Source: an uncultured Alloprevotella sp. (GTDB taxonomy: Bacteria > Bacteroidota > Bacteroidia > Bacteroidales > Bacteroidaceae). Taken from it: a DNA stretch of 64,000 nucleotides. Positions 17,666 to 26,702 of the stretch are shown here, piece after piece. How positions within the stretch are numbered: position 1 is the first letter of the stretch; every line of letters starts with the position of its first letter. The DNA is taken from the NCBI GenBank assembly GCA_944320745.1, contig CALUIN010000007.1, positions 1-64,000 of the forward strand, in the 5' to 3' direction. Both the position numbers and the translations under genes were made by a program. The notes below the pieces were generated by a model. It was given only the letters and a program-made list of their open reading frames with translations. It was not told the DNA's origin and did not search any database.

Positions 17666-18752
17666 AGTCTGATATAATTTGATTGAAACGTTCTTGTGCA
17701 GGTTCTGCGGTACCGCAGGCCTGGACCGGTGTCTCGGGGCGGGGATCGAGGAATACGGTCTCGACGGGCTGCACGTAGAGCGCGCGGCGCAGTGCCGGCG
17801 AGAGGGCTTCGCGGAGCGGAAAGAGCCGGGCCGCGTCCTTCTCCGTCGTCACGGCGACGCTGCCGAAGGGCAGCCGGGCGAACGCATCGTTGATGCGCCG
17901 CACGTCGCGCGTGCTGAATACATGGTGATCCGGAAAGGCGAGCGACGTCACCGCCACGCCGTCGCGCCCCACGTAGTCCAGCAGAGGGCGCGGACGCGCA
18001 ATGCCCGTCAGGACCAGCACACGCAAGGGCGCGGACATCACCGGCAGGGCGTCGTCGCGAAAAAGCGGATAGGGCACGCCGTAGTCCACCGCCGTGAAGA
18101 AAAGCTCCTGCCCGGCGCGCAGCCTCAGGCGCTGGCGGACCGCGGCGGCCTGGTCCGGCGTGAGCGAGTGCGGACATTTGCTGACGATGACAATGTCCGC
18201 CCGCCGCGCGCCACGTGCCGACTCGCGCAGCCGGCCGGCCGGCATCAGCCAGTCGTCGGTGTACAGGCGGCCGTACTCCGTCAGGAGCACGTAGAGCCCG
18301 GCGCGGACGTGGCGGTGCTGGAATGCGTCGTCGAGCACCGCCACGTCCGGCAGCGCCCGACCGTCGGCCAACAGGCGGTCCAGGGCTTCGCAGCGGTCAC
18401 CGTCGACCGCGACAAGGGTCTGCGGGAACTTGTGCCACATCTGCCAGGGCTCGTCGCCTATGTCGCCGGCCGTGTCGCCGGGCGAAGCCAGGCGGAAGCC
18501 GCGCGTGGAGCGGCCGTAACCGCGGCTCACCATGGCCACGCGGCGGTCGCCCGAGAGAAGCCGGAGGAGATACTCGGTGTGAGGTGTCTTCCCCGTCCCT
18601 CCGACAGACAGATTGCCCACGGCGATGACCGGCAACGGAAAGCTGCGCCGGCGCATCACGCCAGTGTCGAAGAGCGCGTTGCGCAGCCGTGTCACAGCAT
18701 CGAAGGCCCAGGCAAGGGGCAGCAAGAGCAGGCGGGCAGTCAGGATTTTCAT
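17628..18752 (-). CDS. lpxK: Tetraacyldisaccharide 4'-kinase LpxK
   Basis: A 374-residue inner-membrane kinase that phosphorylates the 4' position of the lipid A disaccharide. An N-terminal hydrophobic stretch (about 5-18) anchors it. The Walker A-type motif VGNLSVGGTGKTP lies at about 45-57, and the DDAFQHRHV block near 140-148 is the family signature that includes catalytic residues. Full length. It lies downstream of sppA, separated by an array of 21-base repeats, and overlaps punA. Confidence 0.93.
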   Translation of the reverse strand: MKILTARLLLLPLAWAFDAVTRLRNALFDTGVMRRRSFPLPVIAVGNLSVGGTGKTPHTEYLLRLLSGDRRVAMVSRGYGRSTRGFRLASPGDTAGDIGDEPWQMWHKFPQTLVAVDGDRCEALDRLLADGRALPDVAVLDDAFQHRHVRAGLYVLLTEYGRLYTDDWLMPAGRLRESARGARRADIVIVSKCPHSLTPDQAAAVRQRLRLRAGQELFFTAVDYGVPYPLFRDDALPVMSAPLRVLVLTGIARPRPLLDYVGRDGVAVTSLAFPDHHVFSTRDVRRINDAFARLPFGSVAVTTEKDAARLFPLREALSPALRRALYVQPVETVFLDPRPETPVQACGTAEPAQERFNQIISDYVERDTRNRQMD

Positions 18753-18773
18753 CCGCGGTGGGTTCTGGCGGCC

Positions 18774-18836
18774 ACGGGGCCTATCCCCGTTTTTTCTCGC
18801 CTAAGGCCCGGAGCGCCGGGGCTTAGGCCCGTTATG
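18774..18836 (+). repeat. Array C of the dispersed 21-base repeat
   Basis: Three units at 18774, 18795 and 18816, with centres CCTATCC, CCTAAGG and GCTTAGG. Located between sppA and lpxK, both minus strand, so inside a probable operon. Confidence 0.85.
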
Positions 18837-18924
18837 GCCGCGAGTATCGGAATAGTGGGCGTGCCCGGCCGGCCGGCTTCAGGCCGCTACGGTGCGGCAG
18901 CGCGGCCGCCGGGCACGTCCCGTC

Positions 18925-20685
18925 TCAGTTCAGTTTTAGCACGTAGGGTATGCGGGCTTGCAGGCAGTCCGTGCCTTTCAGTCCGCCGACAAAACGCAGC
19001 GGCTCGTAGTACTCTCCCAGCATGGCGCGCACGCGGCCCTCCATGTAGTCGCCGCCGACGCCGTTCATCAATTCGTCCAGCCAGTCGCCGGGCATAGGAT
19101 AAGCCTCCACGGCATACTCCTTCAGTCCCGCGCGGCGTGCGGCTTCGGCCACGGCGTCGTCGAGCGTGCCGAGCTTGTCCACGAGTTTCAGCTTCATGGC
19201 CTGCCGGCCGGTCCAGACGCGCCCCTGGGCGATGCTGTCCACGTCGGCCACCTTCATGCGGCGGCCTTCGGCCACGCGCTGCAGGAAGAGGCGGTAGCCG
19301 CGCTCCACGTAAGCCTGCATCGCGGCGCTCTCGCCGGCGTTGAAGGGGCGGCCCATGACGCCGAAGTCGGAGGCCTCGTTCGTCTTGACCACGTCGAAGT
19401 GGAGCCCGAGCTTATCGGTGAGCAGCCCGGTAGCGTCCGGGACGATGCCGAAGATGCCGATGCTGCCCGTCAGCGTGGTGGGTTCTGCCACAATATAGTC
19501 GGCGCCGCAGGACAAGTAGTAGCCGCCCGAAGCGGCCATGCCGCCCATGGAAACGACGACGGGTTTCTTTTTCTTCAGCAACTGGACGGCCCGCCACATT
19601 TGTTCGGAAGCGTAGGCGCTGCCGCCGCCGGAGTTGACGCGAAGCACGACGGCCTTCACGGACTCGTCGTTCATCAGTTCGTCCAAGTCCTTCACCACTT
19701 GGGGACCTACGATCTGTGCGTCGCCGCCCATGATGCCGGCCTCTTCCGCCCCGACGATGTTGCCGTAGGCGTAGTAGACAGCTACGCGGTCCTCGGCCTT
19801 CTGCCTGTCAGCACAAAGGGCCAGCTCGGCCGGCGTCACCATATTCAGCTTCTCTACGCCGGCCAGACTGCGCAGACTGGCCCGCACTTCGTCGGCATAG
19901 GCCAGGCGGTCGACAAGCCCGGTCCTGACGTAGTCGGCCCCGTCGCTGAGGGCCATGTAGCGGTCGGCATAGGCGTTGAGCGAGTCGACCGTCAGCTTGC
20001 GCGCGGCGGCCACGTCCTTGCATACGACGGTCCAGATGTCCGAAATGAACGAGTGGACCTGGGCACGGTTCGGCTCGCTCATTTCCGTAAGCATGAACGG
20101 CTCTACCGCACTCTTGTACGTCCCGACGCGGAACACCTGCATCCGCACGCCTACTTTCTCGAGCAGGTCTTTATAGAATATGGTCTGCGAGGCCATGCCG
20201 TGCCAGTCGAGCATGCCGCTGGGATTGATAAGGACCGTGTCGGCCACGCTGGCCACATAATAGGAGCCTTGCGTATAGTTATCGCCGTAGGCCAGGACGA
20301 ACTTGCCCGTCTTCTTGAAGTCGGTCAAGGCTTTCCGTATCTCTTCGAGCGAGGCGATGTCCGCACTGACCAGTCCGCCTTCGACATAGATGCCGGACAC
20401 CTTGTCGTTCTCGCCGGCTACGCGGATAGCCGTGAGTATGTCCTCTACGCCCTGGGTGCCCGTCAAGTCGGTCCCCATGAACTCGGCGAAAGGATTCGCT
20501 GCCGCGCGCTCGGCTATGACGCCGTTGAGGTTAAGGTGGAGCACCGTCCCGTCCGAGAGCGAAGGCTTCGTGTCGCCCGCCGCAATGAACGAGAGTAACA
20601 TCAGGAACCACATCACGCTCGTGAACGCCGAGACGATTAGCATGCCCACGACGACGGCGAGCACTTGTTTGAAGAATGCTTTCAT
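18925..20685 (-). CDS. sppA: Signal peptide peptidase SppA, 67-kDa type
   Basis: A 586-residue membrane-anchored serine protease of the S49 family that degrades cleaved signal peptides. One N-terminal membrane segment (about 9-37) is followed by two ClpP-like domains. The second holds the nucleophile block SMGGMAASGGYYLSCGADYIVA and TLTGSIGIFG (around residues 375-415). The first has SYYVASVADTVLINPSGMLDWHG, the region where the general-base lysine of the long SppA type lies. Length fits the double-domain form. It follows xth by 30 bases. Confidence 0.92.
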   Translation of the reverse strand: MKAFFKQVLAVVVGMLIVSAFTSVMWFLMLLSFIAAGDTKPSLSDGTVLHLNLNGVIAERAAANPFAEFMGTDLTGTQGVEDILTAIRVAGENDKVSGIYVEGGLVSADIASLEEIRKALTDFKKTGKFVLAYGDNYTQGSYYVASVADTVLINPSGMLDWHGMASQTIFYKDLLEKVGVRMQVFRVGTYKSAVEPFMLTEMSEPNRAQVHSFISDIWTVVCKDVAAARKLTVDSLNAYADRYMALSDGADYVRTGLVDRLAYADEVRASLRSLAGVEKLNMVTPAELALCADRQKAEDRVAVYYAYGNIVGAEEAGIMGGDAQIVGPQVVKDLDELMNDESVKAVVLRVNSGGGSAYASEQMWRAVQLLKKKKPVVVSMGGMAASGGYYLSCGADYIVAEPTTLTGSIGIFGIVPDATGLLTDKLGLHFDVVKTNEASDFGVMGRPFNAGESAAMQAYVERGYRLFLQRVAEGRRMKVADVDSIAQGRVWTGRQAMKLKLVDKLGTLDDAVAEAARRAGLKEYAVEAYPMPGDWLDELMNGVGGDYMEGRVRAMLGEYYEPLRFVGGLKGTDCLQARIPYVLKLN

Positions 20686-20715
20686 GTGTATCTCGATAGT
20701 TAGTGAATAAGTCTT

Positions 20716-21474
20716 TTAGTCCAGACACAGCGTCACCTCGACGGGACAGTGGTCCGAGCCGGTTATTTCGTTGTGGATGGCGGCTCCTTCGAGGCGGTCG
20801 CACAAGCGCTGCGAGGCGAGGAAGTAGTCAATGCGCCAGCCGGCGTTCTTCTCGCGTGCCCGGAATCGGTAAGACCACCACGAGTAGGCGCCTTCCAGGT
20901 CGGGATAGAAGTGGCGGAAGGTGTCGATGAAGCCGGCCCCGAGCAGCTCGGAGAATTTGCCGCGCTCCTCGTCGGTGAATCCGGCGTTGCGGCGGTTGGC
21001 CTTGGGGTTCTTCAGGTCAATCTCGCGGTGCGCCACGTTGAGGTCGCCGCAGGCCACTACGGGTTTCAGCCCGTCCAGGCGGTGCAGATAGCCGCGGAAA
21101 GCATCGTCCCACGCCATGCGGTAGTCCAGCCGCTTCAGGCCGTCCTGTGCGTTCGGCGTATATACGTTGACGAGGTAGAAATCTTCCATTTCGAGCGTGA
21201 CGACGCGGCCTTCGTGGTCGAACTCGTCGATGCCGAGGCCGTAGGTCACGGCCAGCGGACTGCGGCGCGTAAAGACCGCCGTACCGGAATAGCCCTTGCG
21301 TTCAGCGTAGTTCCAATAGCTTTCGTAGCCGTCGAAGGACAGGTCCAGCTGGCCTGCCTGCATCTTCGTCTCCTGTAAGCAGAAGAAGTCCGCGCCCAGC
21401 GAAGCGAACGCCTCGCGGAAGCCTTTCTCGCAACAGGCCCGCAGACCGTTCACATTCCAAGAGATGAGCTTCAT
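20716..21474 (-). CDS. xth: Exodeoxyribonuclease III
   Basis: A 252-residue AP endonuclease/3' phosphatase for base excision repair. The EEP-fold blocks are present: LISWNVNGLRA (3-13), CLQETKMQ (32-39), the GYSGTAVFTR block (about 60-69), VACGDLNVAHREIDL (about 140-154) and the C-terminal GSDHCPVEV (about 240-248) with the catalytic Asp-His. Complete. It has its own promoter and heads a minus-strand run xth-sppA-lpxK-punA. Confidence 0.95.
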   Translation of the reverse strand: MKLISWNVNGLRACCEKGFREAFASLGADFFCLQETKMQAGQLDLSFDGYESYWNYAERKGYSGTAVFTRRSPLAVTYGLGIDEFDHEGRVVTLEMEDFYLVNVYTPNAQDGLKRLDYRMAWDDAFRGYLHRLDGLKPVVACGDLNVAHREIDLKNPKANRRNAGFTDEERGKFSELLGAGFIDTFRHFYPDLEGAYSWWSYRFRAREKNAGWRIDYFLASQRLCDRLEGAAIHNEITGSDHCPVEVTLCLD

Positions 21475-21510
21475 TTGTTAATTATTTCTATGGTACACTT
21501 ATTTTGAGGA

Positions 21511-21541
21511 CAAATATAGGGAACATCGGGCAGAAGGCAAA
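21511..21541 (-). promoter_or_regulatory. Predicted promoter of the xth-sppA run
   Basis: On the minus strand TTTG at 21541-21538 and TATATTTG at 21518-21511 are 19 bases apart, a full match to the Bacteroidota consensus, 36 bases before the xth start. Confidence 0.65.
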
Positions 21542-21562
21542 GGACGATACGCATTTTTTTCC

Positions 21563-21570
21563 TAACTTTG
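21563..21570 (+). promoter_or_regulatory. Predicted -7 box of the DUF1573 gene
   Basis: TAACTTTG at 21563-21570, 48 bases before the ATG at 21619. It rules out an upstream in-frame ATG at 21568, which lies within the box. No clear -33 TTG was seen. Confidence 0.5.
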
Positions 21571-21618
21571 CCCGGAATCCGCCGGACTACGCCCGGCATT
21601 TCCCAACACACTCCACGA

Positions 21619-22683
21619 ATGAAGCGCATCTTATTCCTCATACCCGCCCTCCTGCTGGGCGCCGGCCAGGCTGTGGCCCAGCCCAAGGCCAACTTTGAAG
21701 TCCTGCACAAAGAGCTGGGCTCCATCCTCTGGAAACTGCCGCAGACCACGTCCTTCAAAGTGACGAACCGCGGCGACACGACACTCGTCATCTCCAACGT
21801 TTATCCTAGCTGCGGCTGCACCACGGTGGACTGGACCCGCAGGCCCATCGCCCCGGGCGACACGGGCAGCATCGACGTGACCTACGACGCCGCGCTGCTG
21901 GGGCATTTCACGAAGGACCTCATCGTGGAAACGAACGCCTCGGCAGAGCCCGCCGTGCTCACCTTCAGCGGCGATGTCGTCCTGGAGAAGAAGGAGAACA
22001 CCACGGACTTCCCCTGCCACATCGGCGAGATTTACCTGAACACGGACAACCTGGAATTTGACGACGTGCGCCGGGGCGACTCGCTGACCCTCACGCTCCG
22101 CCTCTTCAACGCCGGCCGTCAGTCCTACACGCCCGAGCTCATGCACCTGCCGCAATACCTCACCGCCACCGCCGAGCCGGCCACCATCCGCCCCGGCCGG
22201 ACAGGTAAGCTCCACATCACCCTCGACAGCGAGAAGCTCCGCAACTACGGCCTCACGCAGACGGACATCTACCTCAGTCGCTTTCCCGGCGACCGCGTCA
22301 ATTCGGAAAACCAGATCTACGTGTCGGCCACGCTGCTGCCCGAACTGAACTACTCGCCCGCCGAACGGGCCAACGCGCCCCGCGCCCACCTGGACAGCAC
22401 GACAGTGCACCTGGGATCGTTCGGAAAGAAGGACAAGCTCAAGACGGAGCTTGTCCTCACCAACACGGGCAAGTCGCCGCTAAAGATACAGACGCTCCAG
22501 GTGTACAATCCCGGACTGAGCGTCAGCATCGGGCGCCGCTCCCTCAAGCCGGGACAAAGCGAAAAACTGAAGATCACCGTCAGCGCACGCGGACTCCAGG
22601 AGCGCCGCCGCCGCCGCGTGCTGCTCATCACCAACGACCCGGAGCATCCGAAAATTGTCATAGACCTTATCATAAAAAAGTAA
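21619..22683 (+). CDS. DUF1573 protein, secreted
   Basis: A 354-residue protein with the signal peptide MKRILFLIPALLLGAGQAVAQ. Residues 22-110 are a DUF1573 Ig-like domain with the typical F-x-VTNRGDTTLVISNVYPSCGCTTVDW block; the SCGC motif is conserved in this family. A second similar domain occupies the C-terminal third (LVLTNTGKSPLKIQTLQV). DUF1573 proteins are abundant in Bacteroidota, periplasmic or surface exposed, and without defined function. The gene ends 50 bases before tRNA-Pro(CGG). Confidence 0.85.
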   Translation: MKRILFLIPALLLGAGQAVAQPKANFEVLHKELGSILWKLPQTTSFKVTNRGDTTLVISNVYPSCGCTTVDWTRRPIAPGDTGSIDVTYDAALLGHFTKDLIVETNASAEPAVLTFSGDVVLEKKENTTDFPCHIGEIYLNTDNLEFDDVRRGDSLTLTLRLFNAGRQSYTPELMHLPQYLTATAEPATIRPGRTGKLHITLDSEKLRNYGLTQTDIYLSRFPGDRVNSENQIYVSATLLPELNYSPAERANAPRAHLDSTTVHLGSFGKKDKLKTELVLTNTGKSPLKIQTLQVYNPGLSVSIGRRSLKPGQSEKLKITVSARGLQERRRRRVLLITNDPEHPKIVIDLIIKK

Positions 22684-22690
22684 GGAAAAA

Positions 22691-22722
22691 TTTGGCCACG
22701 TCCAAATTAAGCGCTATCTTTG
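22691..22722 (+). promoter_or_regulatory. Predicted promoter of tRNA-Pro(CGG)
   Basis: TTTG at 22691-22694 and TATCTTTG at 22715-22722, 20 bases apart, ending 11 bases before the tRNA. This is the cleanest promoter in the window. Confidence 0.75.
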
Positions 22723-22733
22723 CAGCGCAAAAT

Positions 22734-22806
22734 CGGAAAGTAGCGCAGTTGGTAGCGCACTACGTTCGGGACGTAGGGGTCGGGCGTTCGAGTCGCCTCT
22801 TTCCGA
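22734..22806 (+). tRNA. tRNA-Pro, anticodon CGG
   Basis: A full cloverleaf by hand folding. The acceptor stem CGGAAAG pairs with CTTTCCG, the D arm is GCGC-AGTTGGTA-GCGC, the anticodon stem CTACG/CGTAG encloses the loop TTCGGGA (anticodon CGG, reads CCG), and the T arm contains TTCGAGT. Discriminator A; CCA is not encoded. The tRNA starts right after its promoter and is followed by a terminator. Confidence 0.95.
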
Positions 22807-22815
22807 CAATAGCCC

Positions 22816-22848
22816 AGCGGGCACGCCGTGATGGTGTGCCCGCTTTTT
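22816..22848 (+). terminator. Terminator after tRNA-Pro(CGG)
   Basis: AGCGGGCAC (22816-22824) pairs with GTGCCCGCT (22835-22843) and is followed by a T-run, a standard intrinsic terminator ending this single-tRNA transcript. Confidence 0.8.
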
Positions 22849-22948
22849 GTTTCTCATCCGGCTGTCTCCGCCGGCGGACATTGTCTCCCGGCCCGGCCGG
22901 CCTGACACGCAGCCCCGGCGGAGCGCCCCGCGCCCTGTCCCACTTCTT

Positions 22949-23011
22949 ACGGTCCCTATCCCAGGAAAAACCAGCCTTAGCCCAGAAAAAACGGGGCTAA
23001 GGCCCGTGCCG
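22949..23011 (+). repeat. Array D of the dispersed 21-base repeat
   Basis: Three units at 22949, 22970 and 22991. The last is the quasi-palindromic form ACGGGGCTAAGGCCCGT; the first two are diverged and A-rich in the spacer. It lies in the convergent region between tRNA-Pro and phnW. The rest of 22849-23245 shows no gene. Confidence 0.85.
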
Positions 23012-23050
23012 CGCGCAACCGGCTGAGGGGAGCACGCGCCTGCCGGACAA

Positions 23051-23086
23051 GAAAAAGCCCGGCCCGCCCTTTCGGGCAGACCGGGC
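23051..23086 (-). terminator. Candidate terminator of the phosphonate operon
   Basis: On the minus strand GCCCGG and CCGGGC enclose an inner stem GCCC-GAAA-GGGC, followed by TTTTTC. It is about 160 bases beyond the phnW stop. Confidence 0.6.
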
Positions 23087-23245
23087 CACGACGTACGGGG
23101 CAGCTGGCGCTTTGTCAGAATGAGAAGCCGCCGCAGGGGGCCGGCACGTCCGCCGACGGGCCGGTCTGACCTCCGGGATACGGTTCGCGGGAAACAATCT
23201 CTCGTGGCTTGGGAACCGCCGGCGAGCGCCGCCGCCGCTGCTTAC

Positions 23246-24328
23246 TCACAGGCTCGCGATCGTCGCCACAAGCCGCTCGAAATCAGCCGGATGTACGTCG
23301 CCAATGTTGCCGATACGGAACGTGTCCGCCTTCGATATTTTCCCCGGATAAATCACGAAAGCGCGCTGCTTGAGCGCCTCGTAGAAGCGGCGGAAGTCGA
23401 AGTCCGCCGAGGGGTAGAGGAAGGACGTGATGACGGGCGACTGCACGGCGTCGGCCAGCAACGTGCGGAATCCCAGTCCGCGCATTCCTGCGACGAGCGT
23501 ATCGTGGTTCTTCACGTAGCGGACATGGCGCGCGACCACGCCACCCTCGGCCTCCAGCTCGTCTAGCGCCTGCTTGAAAGCGCGGACCACGTGTGTGGGC
23601 GACGTGAAACGCCACTTGCCGTGGTGCGTCTCCATCGTTTCCCACTGCGCGTAGAGGTCGAGCGAGAGCGAACGGGCCACGCCGCGGCAGGCCTCAAGCG
23701 CACTGCGGCGGGCTATGACGAAGCCGAAGCCCGGCACGCCCTGTATGCACTTGTTGGCACTGCTCACGAGGAAGTCTATGCCCAGTTCGGCCACATCCAA
23801 AGGCACGCCGCCGAAGCTGCTCATGGCATCGACCACGAGCGTCTTGCCGTGGGCCTTGACCGTGCGGGCGATGTCGGCCAAAGGATTGAGCACGCCCGTC
23901 GTCGTCTCGCAGTGTACCACGGAAACGTGCGTCACCTCGGGATGCGTCTCCAGATACTGCCCCACCCTCTCGGCCGATACGGGCTCCGTCTCGCCGAAGT
24001 CGAGCACCGCGTGGTGCATGCCGTAGTAACGGGCTATCTCGCCCATGCGCCGGCCATAGGCGCCGTTGGCCGCCACGAGGAGTACGTCGTCAGGGCGCAC
24101 CGTGGCGCCGAGCGTAGCTTCCACACAATACGTCCCGCTGCCCTGCAGCAGCACGGCCGTGTAGTCTTCGGGGCGGGCCGTGGCCAGCCGCACCAGGGCC
24201 TCGCGGATTTTCTCCACAATGCCTACGTTGTAGTCCTCGTCCCAGGTGCACCAGTCGCTCAGCATGGCTTCCTTCACCGTCTCGGTGGTCGTGAGCGGTC
24301 CGGGCGTCAGTAATAAGTAAGGTCTCAT
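23246..24328 (-). CDS. phnW: 2-aminoethylphosphonate--pyruvate transaminase PhnW
   Basis: A 360-residue PLP-dependent class V aminotransferase that converts 2-aminoethylphosphonate (AEP) and pyruvate to phosphonoacetaldehyde and alanine. It begins with [14 protein letters not shown], typical of PhnW, has [15 protein letters not shown] (about 60-74), and the PLP lysine is in [15 protein letters not shown] (K193). Full length. It is the last gene of a minus-strand operon after the DUF5690 gene and phnX, 43 bases from phnX. Together these form the two-step AEP degradation route to acetaldehyde and phosphate. Confidence 0.94.
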   Translation of the reverse strand: MRPYLLLTPGPLTTTETVKEAMLSDWCTWDEDYNVGIVEKIREALVRLATARPEDYTAVLLQGSGTYCVEATLGATVRPDDVLLVAANGAYGRRMGEIARYYGMHHAVLDFGETEPVSAERVGQYLETHPEVTHVSVVHCETTTGVLNPLADIARTVKAHGKTLVVDAMSSFGGVPLDVAELGIDFLVSSANKCIQGVPGFGFVIARRSALEACRGVARSLSLDLYAQWETMETHHGKWRFTSPTHVVRAFKQALDELEAEGGVVARHVRYVKNHDTLVAGMRGLGFRTLLADAVQSPVITSFLYPSADFDFRRFYEALKQRAFVIYPGKISKADTFRIGNIGDVHPADFERLVATIASL

Positions 24329-24371
24329 ATCGGTAATCTTGTTTTAACTGTTCGCGTCAATCGTCGGCCGG

Positions 24372-25169
24372 TCAGTCCTCGTAGGCCATCCGGCGGTTAA
24401 TGCACTCCACCAGGCCGGGGAGCCCGGTGATGTCGTCCACCACATAGTCCGCCCCGGCGGCATACATGCGGCGCCTCACCTCGGCCATGCGCTCCGCCGC
24501 CTCGGCGGGAGCGAGCGCGGCCGCCTCGGCCTCGGTCAGGGCCATCTCGTTGCTGCCCAGCACCACGCCCACCGTCCACACGCCGGCGTTGACGCCCTCG
24601 CGGATGTCGGCAATCGTGTCGCCGAACTTGACAGCGCAGCGCCGCGAGGCCACGCCCAGTTCGCACAGGTTGCGGTAGATCATATAAGGCTGCGGCCGCC
24701 CTGCGGGCAGGCCGTCGGACGTGACACAAACGTCGGGGGCATAGCCCTTCTCCGCAGCGGCGGGACGCACCACGTCCATCATCTCGGCCGTATAGCCGGT
24801 CGTCGAGCCAATCTTCAGGCCAGCGGCGCGCAGGGCGGCAACCGTCTCGGGCACATGGGGGATGGGGTCGGTATAGTCGCGCAGGGAAGCGAAAAGGCTG
24901 TCCTTGAAGTCGGCATAACGGGCGCGGACATCGTCCTCCGTCCAAGCACGGCCGTAGCGTGCACCGAAAGCTGCGGCAATGCGCTCCATGGTGAAGAGCG
25001 CCCGGATATGGTCTATCTTTGTCATGCCCATGGGGCGGCGGGCCTCTTCGGCCTTGATTTCAATGCCAATCCGGCGGAACGTTTCCAGGAAAGCTGCCAC
25101 GGGAGCAAAGCAGCCGTAATCGACGGTCGTTCCCGCCCAGTCGAAAATCACGCATTCTATTTTTTTCAT
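24372..25169 (-). CDS. phnX: Phosphonoacetaldehyde hydrolase PhnX
   Basis: A 265-residue HAD-superfamily hydrolase that cleaves the C-P bond of phosphonoacetaldehyde. The nucleophile motif is FDWAGTTVDYG (D10), and the cap domain carries RPMGMTKIDHIRAL with the Schiff-base lysine at K51, the hallmark that separates PhnX from ordinary HAD phosphatases. Later blocks GSTTGYTAEMM, DGLPAGRPQPYMIY and KFGDTIADIREG complete the fold. Its start overlaps the DUF5690 stop by four bases. A longer in-frame extension to 25706 was discarded as it runs through the DUF5690 gene. Confidence 0.95.
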   Translation of the reverse strand: MKKIECVIFDWAGTTVDYGCFAPVAAFLETFRRIGIEIKAEEARRPMGMTKIDHIRALFTMERIAAAFGARYGRAWTEDDVRARYADFKDSLFASLRDYTDPIPHVPETVAALRAAGLKIGSTTGYTAEMMDVVRPAAAEKGYAPDVCVTSDGLPAGRPQPYMIYRNLCELGVASRRCAVKFGDTIADIREGVNAGVWTVGVVLGSNEMALTEAEAAALAPAEAAERMAEVRRRMYAAGADYVVDDITGLPGLVECINRRMAYED

Positions 25170-26497
25170 AACGTTTGAGGAGTTAAGTATGCAGGTTCGG
25201 GTTCGGCAGACGCGGCACCGCAGCGGCTCTTCCTGGGCGCCTTGACCAGGAGATAACCGATGGAAAAGAGGAAAGCAAGGCCGCAGGCCAGGCCGACGTA
25301 GAAGTTCAGCCCGTTGTAGAAGGTCGTCCAGTCCATGTCGGCATGTGCCAGCTCCTTGAAGCCGAGCAGACCGAGCGTGCCCACGTAGCCGACGAAGTCG
25401 ATGGTAATGATGAAGAAGCCCACGTTGCCCGCGATGCGGAAACAGGCAATGAAACGCTCGAAGAAGATGGTCTGGAAACTCAGATAGGCAATGTCGATGA
25501 GAAAAGTCTGGAGGAACAGCCACTCCACGACGGGGATTTGCAGCTCGTCGCAGCGCGCGCCGATGAAGCTCAGGGCAAACATGCCCGCCACGGAAAGGCC
25601 GAGCAGCGTGCACAGGACGCGCAGATGGTTTCTCACGCCCGCCAGCAAGGCGAATATGGCCAGCATCAGCACGGTGGCCAGCGTGTCGGTCTGGGCAAAG
25701 GTCCACGACGTGATGGTCGAGACGTCGATGATGCGGACAATAAAGTCTTCCTTGATGTCCCGCATCACGGTGAGCAGGAGGTTAGCCCCGAAGACGGCGG
25801 CCAGAAAGGGCAGGAAGCGGCGCACCAGCGCGCGGCGCTCGCTGCCGTCGAGCGTCTTGCGCCGTGTACGGAGCGCCTCGTCCTCGGCAGTCGGTGCGGG
25901 CAGGAGCGTCATGAGCCAGCCCGTCAGCGATAGCAGCGGAAACGCCACGGCTCCTACAAGGGCCGGCATCCAGAACTCGCTGACGCCGAAATGTTCGAGC
26001 GTGAAGAGACCGAGCGACTTGGACACGCCCGAGCTTACCGCCATGCTCATGCCCATCATGCTGGCCAGAATGTCCGTAGTGCGGCGGCCCTCCAGAAAAC
26101 TGAAGATGACGCCCCACATGCAGCCCAGTGACAGTCCGTTAAAGAAGAGCATCACGATGTTCCACGGCACGGGCAGCAGGCCAAAGAAAACGAGCGACAC
26201 CTCGGAGAGCGCGGCCGCGCCGATAATAAAGCGCAGGCGGCCGGCCGGCTTCAGCTCGGAGATGAACTTGATGCCCAGAAATTTCGACAGGACGTAGCCC
26301 AACAGCTGCATGATGCTGACGGCCACCTTGTAGTCCATGCCGAAGAAGGTCAGGCCGTCGAACTGCGCGGCCGTGAACGGCTTCCGCAGGGCGTAGACCA
26401 GCGAATAGGCCAGCAGGGCCGCGCCGCCGGCCCACAGAATGAAGAGCAGGTCGGACATGGCGCGGTGGCGGCGGGCCGGGGATGTGAGGAGATTCAT
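25166..26497 (-). CDS. DUF5690 MFS-like transporter, probable AEP uptake
   Basis: A 443-residue membrane protein with about 12 hydrophobic segments in two halves, separated by a polar loop (APTAEDEALRTRRKTLDG) near residue 225-245. The layout and the N-terminal LLAYSLVYALRKPFTAAQF block resemble the organophosphate antiporter branch of the major facilitator superfamily and the DUF5690 family of Bacteroidota. Its stop overlaps the phnX start, and phnX is followed by phnW, so import or export of a phosphonate is the best guess; this is inference from operon structure. Confidence 0.75.
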   Translation of the reverse strand: MNLLTSPARRHRAMSDLLFILWAGGAALLAYSLVYALRKPFTAAQFDGLTFFGMDYKVAVSIMQLLGYVLSKFLGIKFISELKPAGRLRFIIGAAALSEVSLVFFGLLPVPWNIVMLFFNGLSLGCMWGVIFSFLEGRRTTDILASMMGMSMAVSSGVSKSLGLFTLEHFGVSEFWMPALVGAVAFPLLSLTGWLMTLLPAPTAEDEALRTRRKTLDGSERRALVRRFLPFLAAVFGANLLLTVMRDIKEDFIVRIIDVSTITSWTFAQTDTLATVLMLAIFALLAGVRNHLRVLCTLLGLSVAGMFALSFIGARCDELQIPVVEWLFLQTFLIDIAYLSFQTIFFERFIACFRIAGNVGFFIITIDFVGYVGTLGLLGFKELAHADMDWTTFYNGLNFYVGLACGLAFLFSIGYLLVKAPRKSRCGAASAEPEPAYLTPQTL

Positions 26498-26702
26498 GAC
26501 GATTCGTTTCCGTTAGACGCCGCGAAATTGCGACTATCCGCCGGCCCGGAAAATGAATTTCCCATGAATCATAAAACCGTAATAATTCAGTGAACAACTT
26601 GTCGCCGCGGCGTAACCGCTGTGTCACGACTTTGTAATATCTGCGACCGGGCAGCTATGCCGGAAATGCTTAACTTTGCCTGCGGAAACAGAGAAAAACA
26701 TC

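Noticed and set aside
24372..25706. Long in-frame form of PhnX
   Set aside because: The extra 179 codons lie over the DUF5690 gene; PhnX proteins begin at the MKKIECVIFDWAGTT start.
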